From Streptomyces griseocarneus (GTDB lineage: Bacteria > Actinomycetota > Actinomycetes > Streptomycetales > Streptomycetaceae), in the NCBI GenBank assembly GCA_003674045.1, contig PENC01000016.1:99276-163275 (forward strand): a stretch of DNA of 64,000 bases, in the 5' to 3' direction. Shown piece after piece: positions 20,079 through 28,373 of this stretch. The translations under genes were made by a program, and so were the position numbers. Position 1 is the first letter of the stretch, and each line of letters opens with the position of its first letter. A model generated the notes under the pieces. It was not told where the DNA came from and did not search any database. It saw only the letters and a list, made by a program, of their open reading frames with translations.

Positions 20079-21362
20079 TCACAGCCGGTGCGCCGCACCC
20101 GCCGGTGTCGCCCCGCGGGTGTCCAGCAGGAGCTGGGCCTTCACGGCGAGCCCCTGGAGGTCGTACGTGCGGTGGTGCTGGAGCAGCACGGTCAGGTCCG
20201 CTTCGGCCGCCGCCTCGTAGAGGCAGTCCGCCCGCGGCACCGGCCGCTCCAGTACGCGCCACTGCGGCACGTACGGGTCGTGGTAGCTGAGCTGCGCGCC
20301 CAGCTCCATCAGCCGGGAGGCGATCTCGCGGGCGGGCGCGCCCTCCTGGTCGCCGGTGTCCGCCTTGTAGGTGACGCCCAGCAGCAGCACCCGCGCGCCG
20401 CGCGCCGACTTGCCGTGCTCGTTCAGCAGCGTGGCGCAGCGCTGGGTCACGTAGCGCGGCATCCGCCCGTTGACCTCCTGCGCGAGTTCGACCATGCGCA
20501 GCGGGTAGCCGAGGCTGCGGCCGCGGTAGACGAGGCACTCGGGCAGGTAGTTGGGGTCGACGGGCAGGCCGTGGCCGCCGACGCCGGGGCCCGGGCGGAA
20601 GGCCTGGAAGCCGAACGGCTTGGTCTCCGCGCAGCGCACGACGTCCCAGATGTCGACGCCGATGTCGTGGCAGAAGACGGCCATCTCGTTCGCGAGTGCG
20701 ATGTTGACGTGCCGGTAGTTGGCCTCCAGGATCCGTACCGCCTCGGCCTCGCGCGGGCCCCGGGCGCGGACGACCTTCTCGCAGAGCCGCCCGTAGAAGG
20801 CCGCGGCGGCCTCGGTGCAGGCGGAGGTGAGGCCGCCGAGGACCTTGGGGATGGTGGCGTAGCCGTGGCCGCGGTTGCCGGGGTCGACCCGGCTGGGGGA
20901 GTAGGCGAGATGGAAGTCGCGCCCGGCGCGCAGCCCGGAGCCCGCCTCCAGGAGCGGACGCAGGTATTCCTCGGTGGTGCCCGGGTAAACGGCGGATTCG
21001 ACGAGCACCGTGGTGTGCGGGCGCAGCCGGGCCGCGAGGGCGCGGGCCGCGTCGCCGACGGGGGTCATGTCCAGCGCCCCGTCCTCGCCCGGCCGGGTGG
21101 GGGCGCAGATCACGGCGGTGCGCACCCTGCCGAGCTCGGCGTCGTCGGTCGTGGGGCGGAAGCCGGCGGCGAGCATCCGGCGGACGTCCGCGGCGGTGAG
21201 GGAGGCGTCGCCGCCCTCCGAGGGCAGCCGCCCCGCCGTGAGCTCGGCGACGGTGTGCGGGTCGGGGTCGTAGCCGACGGTGGCGAGGCCCGCCGCGGTG
21301 GCGGCGCGGGCGAGGGGGAGGCCCAGATGGCCCAGTCCGATGACGGCGAGATCTGCGGGCAT
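20079..21362 (-). CDS. Nucleotide-sugar dehydrogenase homologue lacking catalytic residues
   Basis: 427 residues with the UDP-glucose/UDP-ManNAc dehydrogenase architecture: N-terminal Rossmann motif IGLGHLGLPLARA, central helix domain, C-terminal domain with VTYKADTGDQEGAP. The catalytic residues are changed: SPER is YSPSR (Ser157), the Lys of the AELVK-type motif is Arg210 in AEAVRILEANYRHVN, and the nucleophile Cys of GGHCIPVDP is Gly265 in VGGHGLPVDPNYL. The fold is complete and the gene unbroken, so a binding or altered role is more likely than decay. ATG at 21362 with ggaagga upstream. Confidence 0.85.
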   Translation of the reverse strand: MPADLAVIGLGHLGLPLARAATAAGLATVGYDPDPHTVAELTAGRLPSEGGDASLTAADVRRMLAAGFRPTTDDAELGRVRTAVICAPTRPGEDGALDMTPVGDAARALAARLRPHTTVLVESAVYPGTTEEYLRPLLEAGSGLRAGRDFHLAYSPSRVDPGNRGHGYATIPKVLGGLTSACTEAAAAFYGRLCEKVVRARGPREAEAVRILEANYRHVNIALANEMAVFCHDIGVDIWDVVRCAETKPFGFQAFRPGPGVGGHGLPVDPNYLPECLVYRGRSLGYPLRMVELAQEVNGRMPRYVTQRCATLLNEHGKSARGARVLLLGVTYKADTGDQEGAPAREIASRLMELGAQLSYHDPYVPQWRVLERPVPRADCLYEAAAEADLTVLLQHHRTYDLQGLAVKAQLLLDTRGATPAGAAHRL

Positions 21363-21495
21363 GGCGAGGCGGTCCTTCCCGGAGGGCCGCACCTTGGGCG
21401 GCCCCTGGACGGGGTACAGACGGGGTACATCAGGTTAAGCGGATATATGACTGTTATTCGGGATTGCCGCACCGTGGTGCGTTGTGGTGCCTTCC

Positions 21496-21597
21496 TGCGG
21501 GCGGCCTCCTGCGGGCCTCCTGCGGGCCTCCCGCGGGCCTCCTGCGGGCCTCCGGTGGGCCTCCGACGGGTCTCCAATGGGCCTCCGGTGCGGCCGA
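21496..21597. repeat. 11-base tandem repeat upstream of glpD
   Basis: Eight units at strict 11-base spacing from 21510, consensus NNNGGGCCTCC (first units tgcgggcctcc, later ggtgggcctcc, gacgggtctcc, aatgggcctcc), plus a displaced copy at 21496. It fills the middle of the 333-base gap between the divergent dehydrogenase and glpD genes. An 11-base period cannot keep a reading frame and is close to one helical turn. Confidence 0.8.
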
Positions 21598-21695
21598 AGC
21601 GGCGGATCTGGGGCAGCATCGAAGGGGAGCGCGCGCCCGCGCGACACGGGTGGCGCGTACGGCGGCCAGCCGACGGAAGCCAGCGGGAGGCAGCG

Positions 21696-23402
21696 GTGAG
21701 GACGGCGACACTCGGGCCGGTCGAGCGCGGCGAGGCGCTCGCCCGGATGGCGGAGCGGGAACTGGACATCCTTGTGGTCGGCGGCGGCGTGGTCGGCGCG
21801 GGCACCGCGCTCGACGCGGTGACGCGCGGCCTCGCGACCGGACTCGTCGAGGCGCGGGACTGGGCGGCGGGCACCTCCAGCCGGTCCAGCAAGCTGATCC
21901 ACGGCGGGCTGCGCTATCTGGAGATGCTCGACTTCGCCCTCGTGCGGGAGGCGCTCAAGGAGCGCGGGCTGCTGCTGGGGCGCCTGGCGCCGCACCTGGT
22001 GAAGCCCGTGCCGTTCCTCTATCCCCTCCAGCACCGGGGCTGGGAGCGGTTCTACGCGGGGTCGGGTGTGGCCCTGTACGACGCCATGTCCGTCTCGTCG
22101 GGCCACGGGCGGGGGCTGCCCGTGCACCGTCACCTCACCCGTACGCAGGCCCTGCGGGTCGCGCCGTGCCTGCGGAAGGACGCGCTGGTCGGGGCCCTGC
22201 AGTACTACGACGCCCAAATGGATGACGCGCGCTATGTCACCACCCTCGTACGGACGGCCGCGGAGTACGGCGCGGACGTCGCCAACCGGGCGCGCGTGGT
22301 GGGCTTCCTGCGGGAGGGCGAGCGGGTGGTCGGCGCCCGGGTGCACGACGTGGAGCAGGGCGGCGAGTTCGAGGTCCGGGCCCGGCAGATCGTCAACGCC
22401 ACCGGGGTGTGGACCGACGACACCCAGAAGATGATCGCCGAGCGGGGCCAGTTCCACGTCCGGGCCTCCAAGGGCATCCACCTGGTCGTGCCGAAGGACC
22501 GCATCCACTCCACCACCGGGCTCATCCTGCGCACGGAGAAGAGCGTGCTCTTCGTCATCCCGTGGGGCAGGCACTGGATCATCGGCACGACGGACACCGA
22601 CTGGGACCTGGACAAGGCGCACCCGGCCGCGTCGAGCGCCGACATCGACTATCTGCTCGAACATGTGAACTCGGTCCTGTCCGTGCCGCTGACCAGGGAC
22701 GACGTCCAGGGCGTGTACGCCGGGCTGCGCCCGCTGCTGGCGGGGGAGTCGGACGCGACGAGCAAGCTCTCCCGCGAGCACACGGTGGCCCACCCGGTGC
22801 CGGGGCTGGTGGTCGTGGCGGGCGGCAAGTACACGACGTACCGGGTGATGGCCAAGGACGCGGTGGACGAGGCGGTGCACGGCCTGTCGCAGAAGGTCGC
22901 CGACTGCGTCACCGAGGACGTGCCGCTGGTGGGCGCGGAGGGCTACCGCGCGCTGTGGAACGGCCGGGCCCGCATCGCCGCCCGCACCGGGCTGCACGTG
23001 GCGCGCGTCGAGCACCTGCTCAACCGCTACGGCTCGATGGTGGACGAGGTGCTCGACCTCATCGCCACGGACCCGGGCCTGGCCGACCCGCTCACCGGCG
23101 CGGAGGACTACCTGCGTGCCGAGGTCGTCTACGCCGCCTCGCACGAGGGGGCGCGGCACCTCGACGACGTGCTGACCCGCCGCACCCGCATCTCGATCGA
23201 GACCTTCGACCGCGGCACCCGCTGCGCCCGCGAGGCCGCGGAGCTGATGGCACCCGTGCTGGGCTGGGACGCCGTGCAGGTCGGCAAGGAGGTCGAGCAC
23301 TACGAGAAGCGGGTGGAGGCGGAACGCGAATCGCAGCTCCAGCCCGACGACCAGACGGCCGACGCGGCCCGGCTGGGCGCCCCGGACGTCCAGCCCATCT
23401 AG
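21696..23402 (+). CDS. glpD: Glycerol-3-phosphate dehydrogenase, aerobic
   Basis: FAD-dependent enzyme at the membrane that oxidises sn-glycerol 3-phosphate to dihydroxyacetone phosphate and feeds electrons to quinones. 568 residues: FAD-binding VVGGGVVGAG near residue 27, SRSSKLIHGGLRYLE, IIGTTDTDWD and GGKYTTYRVMA are family signatures. The GTG at 21696 is preceded by gggaggca. Open sequence upstream in frame is shadow. No glpK or glpF is adjacent. Confidence 0.95.
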   Translation: MRTATLGPVERGEALARMAERELDILVVGGGVVGAGTALDAVTRGLATGLVEARDWAAGTSSRSSKLIHGGLRYLEMLDFALVREALKERGLLLGRLAPHLVKPVPFLYPLQHRGWERFYAGSGVALYDAMSVSSGHGRGLPVHRHLTRTQALRVAPCLRKDALVGALQYYDAQMDDARYVTTLVRTAAEYGADVANRARVVGFLREGERVVGARVHDVEQGGEFEVRARQIVNATGVWTDDTQKMIAERGQFHVRASKGIHLVVPKDRIHSTTGLILRTEKSVLFVIPWGRHWIIGTTDTDWDLDKAHPAASSADIDYLLEHVNSVLSVPLTRDDVQGVYAGLRPLLAGESDATSKLSREHTVAHPVPGLVVVAGGKYTTYRVMAKDAVDEAVHGLSQKVADCVTEDVPLVGAEGYRALWNGRARIAARTGLHVARVEHLLNRYGSMVDEVLDLIATDPGLADPLTGAEDYLRAEVVYAASHEGARHLDDVLTRRTRISIETFDRGTRCAREAAELMAPVLGWDAVQVGKEVEHYEKRVEAERESQLQPDDQTADAARLGAPDVQPI

Positions 23403-23713
23403 GTGCATCAACCATGAGAACAGTACGCCGTTGGGGGTAAGGATCGCGTCAAATATGGGCGAACTGAGGGGGCGTCGCCTGACGAACCGTACATACGCGC
23501 CATTAACAGGGCGGCCATGAGCATCCCGTGACAGCTCGCCGCGGGCGGAACCGGTACGGCCGAAACCAGGTCTCTTGACTGAAGAGTGGGCGGCGGCTTG
23601 CGGCCATCATCGGAAGGCCCGCGGACCCTGGCCTTCCACAGGTCCGCGGATGAGAGACAATGGTGGCTCTGCCAGGGTGGGTTGGTCGCAGAGCTGATTG
23701 CCAGAGGGGACGC
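23403..23713. other. Intergenic region between glpD and kinase gene
   Basis: 311 bases. I see no hairpin terminator, repeat or ORF with good codon bias here; it presumably holds the kinase promoter. Confidence 0.4.
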
Positions 23714-25594
23714 ATGTCGGAGGCGGAGCAGACGCAGGGCACGGCAGGGCGCCTCCTGGCCGGGCGGTACCGCCTCGGGGACGTCCTGGGGCGCGGTGGC
23801 ATGGGCACGGTCTGGCGCGCGACCGACGAGACGCTCGGCCGCGTGGTCGCGGTCAAGGAACTGCGGTTCCCCGCGAACATCGACGAGGACGAGAAGCGCC
23901 GCCTCATCACCCGCACGCTGCGCGAGGCGAAGGCCATCGCCCGCATCCGCAGCGCCGGCGCGGTCACCGTCTACGACGTCGTGCACGAGGACGACCGGCC
24001 GTGGATCGTCATGGAGCTGATCGAGGGCCGCTCGCTCGCCGACGTCATCCGCGAGGACGGGCCGCTGCGCTGGCGCCGCGCGGCGGAGGTCGGCCTGGCC
24101 GTTCTCGACGTGCTGGGCGCGGCGCACCGCCAGGGCATCCTGCACCGCGACGTGAAGCCGTCCAACGTGCTCATCGCGGACGAGGGCCGGGTGGTCCTCA
24201 CCGACTTCGGCATCGCCCAGGTCGAGGGCGACCCGTCGGTCACCTCGACGGGAATGCTCGTCGGCGCGCCCTCGTACATATCCCCTGAGCGCGCCCGCGG
24301 CCAGAAGCCCGGCCCGCCCGCGGACCTGTGGTCCCTGGGCGGTCTGCTGTACGCGGCCGTCGAGGGCGCACCGCCGTACGACAAGGGGTCGGCCATAGCG
24401 ACCCTCACCGCCGTGATGACCGAGCCGCTCGGCCCGCCGAAGAACGCGGGCCCGCTGGCCGAGGTCATGTACGGGCTGCTGGCCAAGGACCCGGAGAAGC
24501 GGCTCGACGAGGCGGGGGCGCGGGCGCTGCTGACCGGTGCCATCAACGCCCCGGACGAGCGGCTGGCCCCGAAGCTCGCCGAGGCCGAGCTGGAGACGAC
24601 ACAGGCGATCGCCATCACGGACATCCCGGAGCCGAAGGCCTCGTCGGGGCCCGGGCGGAAGGGTGGGCCGAAGGCCGCTCCGGCGGCGTCGTCCTCGTCG
24701 AAGCCGTCGGTGAAGCCTCTGGTGGACCCGCTGGCGAAGCGTGCCGGGGGGCCGGAGGCGGACCGCAAGCCGTCGTCGGCCGCGGGCCCGCGGCCCGCCA
24801 CCGCGGGCGGCGCCGCCACGGGGAGCGCCGGCGGCTCGGCGAACGCCGGTACGGGGAGCGGCCCGGTCGCCGCGGGCGGCGGTTTCCAGCGGGTGCAGTG
24901 GGAGAAGGCCTCGGTCATGGAGGTCGTGCCGCGCCGCACCCTGGTCATCGTGGCGGTCGTCGTGGTGCTCGCCGTCATCGGGACGGTGCTCGCGTTCACG
25001 CTGGGCGGCGGCAAGAGCAACGAGGGCACGGGCGTCAAGGACGGCAAGGACTTCAAGACCACCGCCGTGTCCGTCTCCGCCGGGCACGCCGGAGCCGGCG
25101 TGGGCGCGCAGCCGGGCGCGGACAGCCGTACGGCCGGGTACATGCGCGTGGAGAACGACGCCTACCAGTTCCAGATCGACATGCCCAAGGGCTGGAAGAG
25201 GACGGGCATCGCGGGGAACGACTCCGGTGTCGTCTACAGCGCCGCGGGCGGTTTCCCCCGCCTCCAGATCGACTTCGGGCCCGAGCCGAAGGCGGACGCC
25301 GCCGAGGCGTGGCGCGAGGCCGAGGCGGGCGCCAAGCGCAGCATGAAGAACTACAAGGGCCTCGGTATCGAGGAGGTCCGCGGCTGGCAGGGGCACGCCT
25401 ACCCGACCGTCGCCGACTGGGCCTTCGAACGCGACCAGGACGGCAAGCGCGTCCGGGTTCTCAACCGCGGCTTCAAGGTCGACGACGATCACGGCTACGC
25501 CATCATGATCACGTGCGAGAAGGCGGCCTGGGACGGGGCGGAGTGCCGGTCGCTCCGCGACACGGCGTTCCGCACCTTCACGCCGGAGGACTGA
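23714..25594 (+). CDS. Membrane Ser/Thr protein kinase with extracytoplasmic domain
   Basis: 626 residues. Kinase domain 18-280: GRGGMGTV loop, Lys48 in VAVKEL, HRDVKPSN with Asp146, DFGIA with Asp164. A Pro/Ala/Gly-rich linker follows, then one membrane segment (about 410-431, LVIVAVVVVLAVIGTVLAF), then an outer domain (YQFQIDMPKGWKRTGI ... FRTFTPED) with a pair of cysteines but no PASTA repeats. Start ATG 23714 with agagggg upstream. In S. coelicolor a kinase cluster lies near glpD and is linked to spore-wall synthesis. The outer domain resembles that of the next gene product. Confidence 0.92.
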   Translation: MSEAEQTQGTAGRLLAGRYRLGDVLGRGGMGTVWRATDETLGRVVAVKELRFPANIDEDEKRRLITRTLREAKAIARIRSAGAVTVYDVVHEDDRPWIVMELIEGRSLADVIREDGPLRWRRAAEVGLAVLDVLGAAHRQGILHRDVKPSNVLIADEGRVVLTDFGIAQVEGDPSVTSTGMLVGAPSYISPERARGQKPGPPADLWSLGGLLYAAVEGAPPYDKGSAIATLTAVMTEPLGPPKNAGPLAEVMYGLLAKDPEKRLDEAGARALLTGAINAPDERLAPKLAEAELETTQAIAITDIPEPKASSGPGRKGGPKAAPAASSSSKPSVKPLVDPLAKRAGGPEADRKPSSAAGPRPATAGGAATGSAGGSANAGTGSGPVAAGGGFQRVQWEKASVMEVVPRRTLVIVAVVVVLAVIGTVLAFTLGGGKSNEGTGVKDGKDFKTTAVSVSAGHAGAGVGAQPGADSRTAGYMRVENDAYQFQIDMPKGWKRTGIAGNDSGVVYSAAGGFPRLQIDFGPEPKADAAEAWREAEAGAKRSMKNYKGLGIEEVRGWQGHAYPTVADWAFERDQDGKRVRVLNRGFKVDDDHGYAIMITCEKAAWDGAECRSLRDTAFRTFTPED

Positions 25595-25937
25595 TGCGAT
25601 CCGGGGCTGCGTCCGGGGGGCTGCCGCGCGTGGCTCCAGAGGGAACGGCCCACTCGTCGGGCTGATGTGACGGGACTGGCCGCGGACAGGGCGACGTACT
25701 GAGCCGTACGCGCCCGAAGGGGCGGCTTCGGCACGTATCGTGAGTTGTCGTGGACGGTACGCAACCGCAATAGGCAGCGGAATGACCGGTGTTGGTGGTC
25801 GATGGGGCGGCCATCGGGGTGGGGCGGCCGAGGGAACGGCGCACCGGGACGGTGGATCGGGACGGTGGATCGGCCGGGCCGGACCGGGGTGACCGGGGCG
25901 GACCGGACAGGGCGGGTCACACGCGTGGGGAGGCGTC
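25595..25937. other. Intergenic region between the two kinase-like genes
   Basis: 343 bases without a credible gene. It contains a 13-base tandem duplication ggacggtggatcg (25847 and 25860). The length suggests a separate promoter for the downstream pseudokinase. Confidence 0.4.
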
Positions 25938-28352
25938 GTGGACGATTACGCGGGACGAGTGCTCGCCGACCGCTATCGGCTGCCGCTCCCGCCGTCCGAC
26001 GTCTTCGAACTCGTCGAGACGCGCGCCTTCGACACGTACAGCGGGCAGGAGGTCTTCGTCCGGCAGATCCCGCTGCCCGAGGTCGTCGACGCCGAGGTCG
26101 TCGGCGGGGGAGTGGGATCGGGCGCGGGCGCGGATCCAGGGACGGATGCCGGTCCTGGTGCCGGTGGGGCGGGGCGGCAGCCGGGCGGTACGGCGGTGGC
26201 CCGCGCGCTGGCGGCGGCGACCGCGGCCGCGCAGATCCCCGACCACCCCAGACTCGACCAGGTCTTCCACGTCTTCACCGAGGCGGGCAGCCTCTGGATC
26301 ATCAGCGAGCTCGTCTCCGCCCGTCCGCTCGCCGCGCTCCTCGCCGAGCGCACGCTCTCCCCGCACCGGGCGGCCGAAGTGGCCGCGGACGTCCTCGCCG
26401 CGCTCCGGGCCCTGCACACCCAGGGCTGGACCCACCGCAACATCACCACGCGCACCGTCCTCATCTGCGACGACGGCCGTGCCATCCTCACCGGCCTGGC
26501 GGCGGGCGCGGCCGAGGAAGCCCTGTGCGGCTACGACCCGGTGCCGACGGCGCGCTCCCATCCCGGCCAACCGGCCTCCGGAGGCATTCCCGGCACCCGC
26601 CCGGGGGCGGCCGACGCTTCCGTGGCCGGAACGCCCGGAGCGCCCGGGGTGTCCGGGGCAGCGGGGGCAGCGGGGGCAGCGGGGCCGCACGGTCCGCGCC
26701 GTACGCCCCGCAGCGGTGCCGTCGCCGCCTACAGCGCGGGCTCCCGTGCCGCGGCCGCCCGTGCGGCGGCGGGGAACGCGGCCCACAACGCCCCCGGCAC
26801 GTCGCCCTGGGGCGGCGGCAGCGCCGCCAGCGGTACGGCGCCCGCCCCTGCCCCCGCGCCGAAGCCTCCCGCGGGCGCGCAGGGCGTGGCGGGGGCGCGC
26901 GGTGGTACGGCCGCTCTGCCCGCACCCCGTACCGCGGCCTCCGGTCCGCGCAACACACCCTCCTCCCCGAGCACATCGGGCGTCGGGGCCACCGAGGGCA
27001 AGGCCACCGGCTGGGGTGCCGAGGCGCGCGCGGGCGGGGCGCTCGCCGCCGAGCGGGCGCGGCAGGCGCGCATGGTGGTGGTCGGCCCCGTCACCGAGCG
27101 CTGGTCGCCCGAGCAGGCGTGGCCGGTGCAGGAGAGCTGGCAGCTCGCGCCCCCGGTCGGCCCGGCCGCCGACCTCTGGGCCCTGGGCGCCCTGCTCTTC
27201 CGCGTGGTGCAGGGCCACGCCCCGTACCCGGAGGACAGCACCGCCGATCTCGTCCAGCTGGTCTGCGTGGAGCCGCCCGCGTACGCGGAGGAATGCGGCG
27301 CGCTGCGCCCGGTGGTCGAGTCGCTGATGCGCAAGGACCCGGCGGAACGGCCGGAGTTCGAGGAACTGCGCGGCTGGCTCCGGTCCCTGATCCGGTCGGC
27401 GCCCGAGCCGGACCTCGGCAGCCGCACGGTCACCGTGCCCTCGATCGGCCCGGCGGCCCCCGCCGAACAGCACCGGCTGCCCGTCGTCCGGCGCAAGGGC
27501 GAGCTCGTGCGCCGCAAGCGCGGACGTACGGCCGCGGGCACCGCCGCCGAGCAGCCCCCCGCGCACGGCCGTCACAAGAGGCCCGCCAGGAGTCAGCCCC
27601 AGCCGCAGGCCGGTGCGCACTCCACGGGGTACCTCGTGCAGCAGTACGTCCGCGCCCCGCGCAGCCTCGGCCGACTGCTGCTGGGCCTGATCCTGCTCCT
27701 GCTGATCGGCGCGGTGCTCTACGCCATGCTGCTGATGCCGAGCGCCGACGAGAGCGCGGGCCAGTCCCCGGCGGGGCGTACGAACACGACGGGGGCCAGG
27801 AGCCCTGCCCGCGACGCCGGTACGCCCGCGGACAACGACACCAGCGGCAAGTCGGCCTCGTCCGCGCCGGTGGACGGGGCGACAGCCGAGGGCGACGGCC
27901 TGGCGAAGGGCTTCGCGCTGCGCCGCGACCCCAAGGGCTTCAGCGTGGCCGTCGCCACGGACTGGCAGCGGCGCGGCGAGAACGACAAGGGCCAGGTGGT
28001 GTACGCCGGTGACGACTGCCAGCTGATCGTCGTGCCCGGCCGGGACAAGGTCACGGACTTCGGCAGCGACCCCATGGCCTACCAGCAGGACAAGGAGTCC
28101 GAGCTCGACGCCTACCGCACGTCCTCCTGGTCGGGGGCCTCCGGGCTGCGCCGCGTCGACGTCGGCGGGACCGCGTCGGCGGAGGGCGCCTTCAACTGGA
28201 ACGACAGCAGCGGGCGTCAGGTCTACGTCCGCAACTCCGCGGTGATCCTCAACGGCCGCTACCACGTCCTCCAGGTGATCGGCCCGATGAACGAGCAGCG
28301 CGCCGTGGACGGCATCTTCCAGCAGGCGAGTACGAGTTACCGGACCTGGTGA
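25938..28352 (+). CDS. Membrane pseudokinase
   Basis: 804 residues, protein-kinase fold with all key residues changed: no glycine-rich loop (LPLPPSDVFELVE), Arg for the ATP lysine (VFVRQIP), HRN at 166-168 instead of HRD, and LTG at 184-186 instead of DFG. The late motif ADLWALGALLF is kept. Long Ala/Gly/Pro-rich insertions split the domain. A membrane segment (about 579-599) leads to an outer domain (DPKGFSVAVATDWQRRG ... STSYRTW) of the same general plan as the active kinase upstream. GTG 25938 follows ggggagg. Likely a scaffold or regulator of a kinase. Confidence 0.85.
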   Translation: MDDYAGRVLADRYRLPLPPSDVFELVETRAFDTYSGQEVFVRQIPLPEVVDAEVVGGGVGSGAGADPGTDAGPGAGGAGRQPGGTAVARALAAATAAAQIPDHPRLDQVFHVFTEAGSLWIISELVSARPLAALLAERTLSPHRAAEVAADVLAALRALHTQGWTHRNITTRTVLICDDGRAILTGLAAGAAEEALCGYDPVPTARSHPGQPASGGIPGTRPGAADASVAGTPGAPGVSGAAGAAGAAGPHGPRRTPRSGAVAAYSAGSRAAAARAAAGNAAHNAPGTSPWGGGSAASGTAPAPAPAPKPPAGAQGVAGARGGTAALPAPRTAASGPRNTPSSPSTSGVGATEGKATGWGAEARAGGALAAERARQARMVVVGPVTERWSPEQAWPVQESWQLAPPVGPAADLWALGALLFRVVQGHAPYPEDSTADLVQLVCVEPPAYAEECGALRPVVESLMRKDPAERPEFEELRGWLRSLIRSAPEPDLGSRTVTVPSIGPAAPAEQHRLPVVRRKGELVRRKRGRTAAGTAAEQPPAHGRHKRPARSQPQPQAGAHSTGYLVQQYVRAPRSLGRLLLGLILLLLIGAVLYAMLLMPSADESAGQSPAGRTNTTGARSPARDAGTPADNDTSGKSASSAPVDGATAEGDGLAKGFALRRDPKGFSVAVATDWQRRGENDKGQVVYAGDDCQLIVVPGRDKVTDFGSDPMAYQQDKESELDAYRTSSWSGASGLRRVDVGGTASAEGAFNWNDSSGRQVYVRNSAVILNGRYHVLQVIGPMNEQRAVDGIFQQASTSYRTW

Positions 28353-28373
28353 TCCGCGGCCTCCGCGCGCGCC

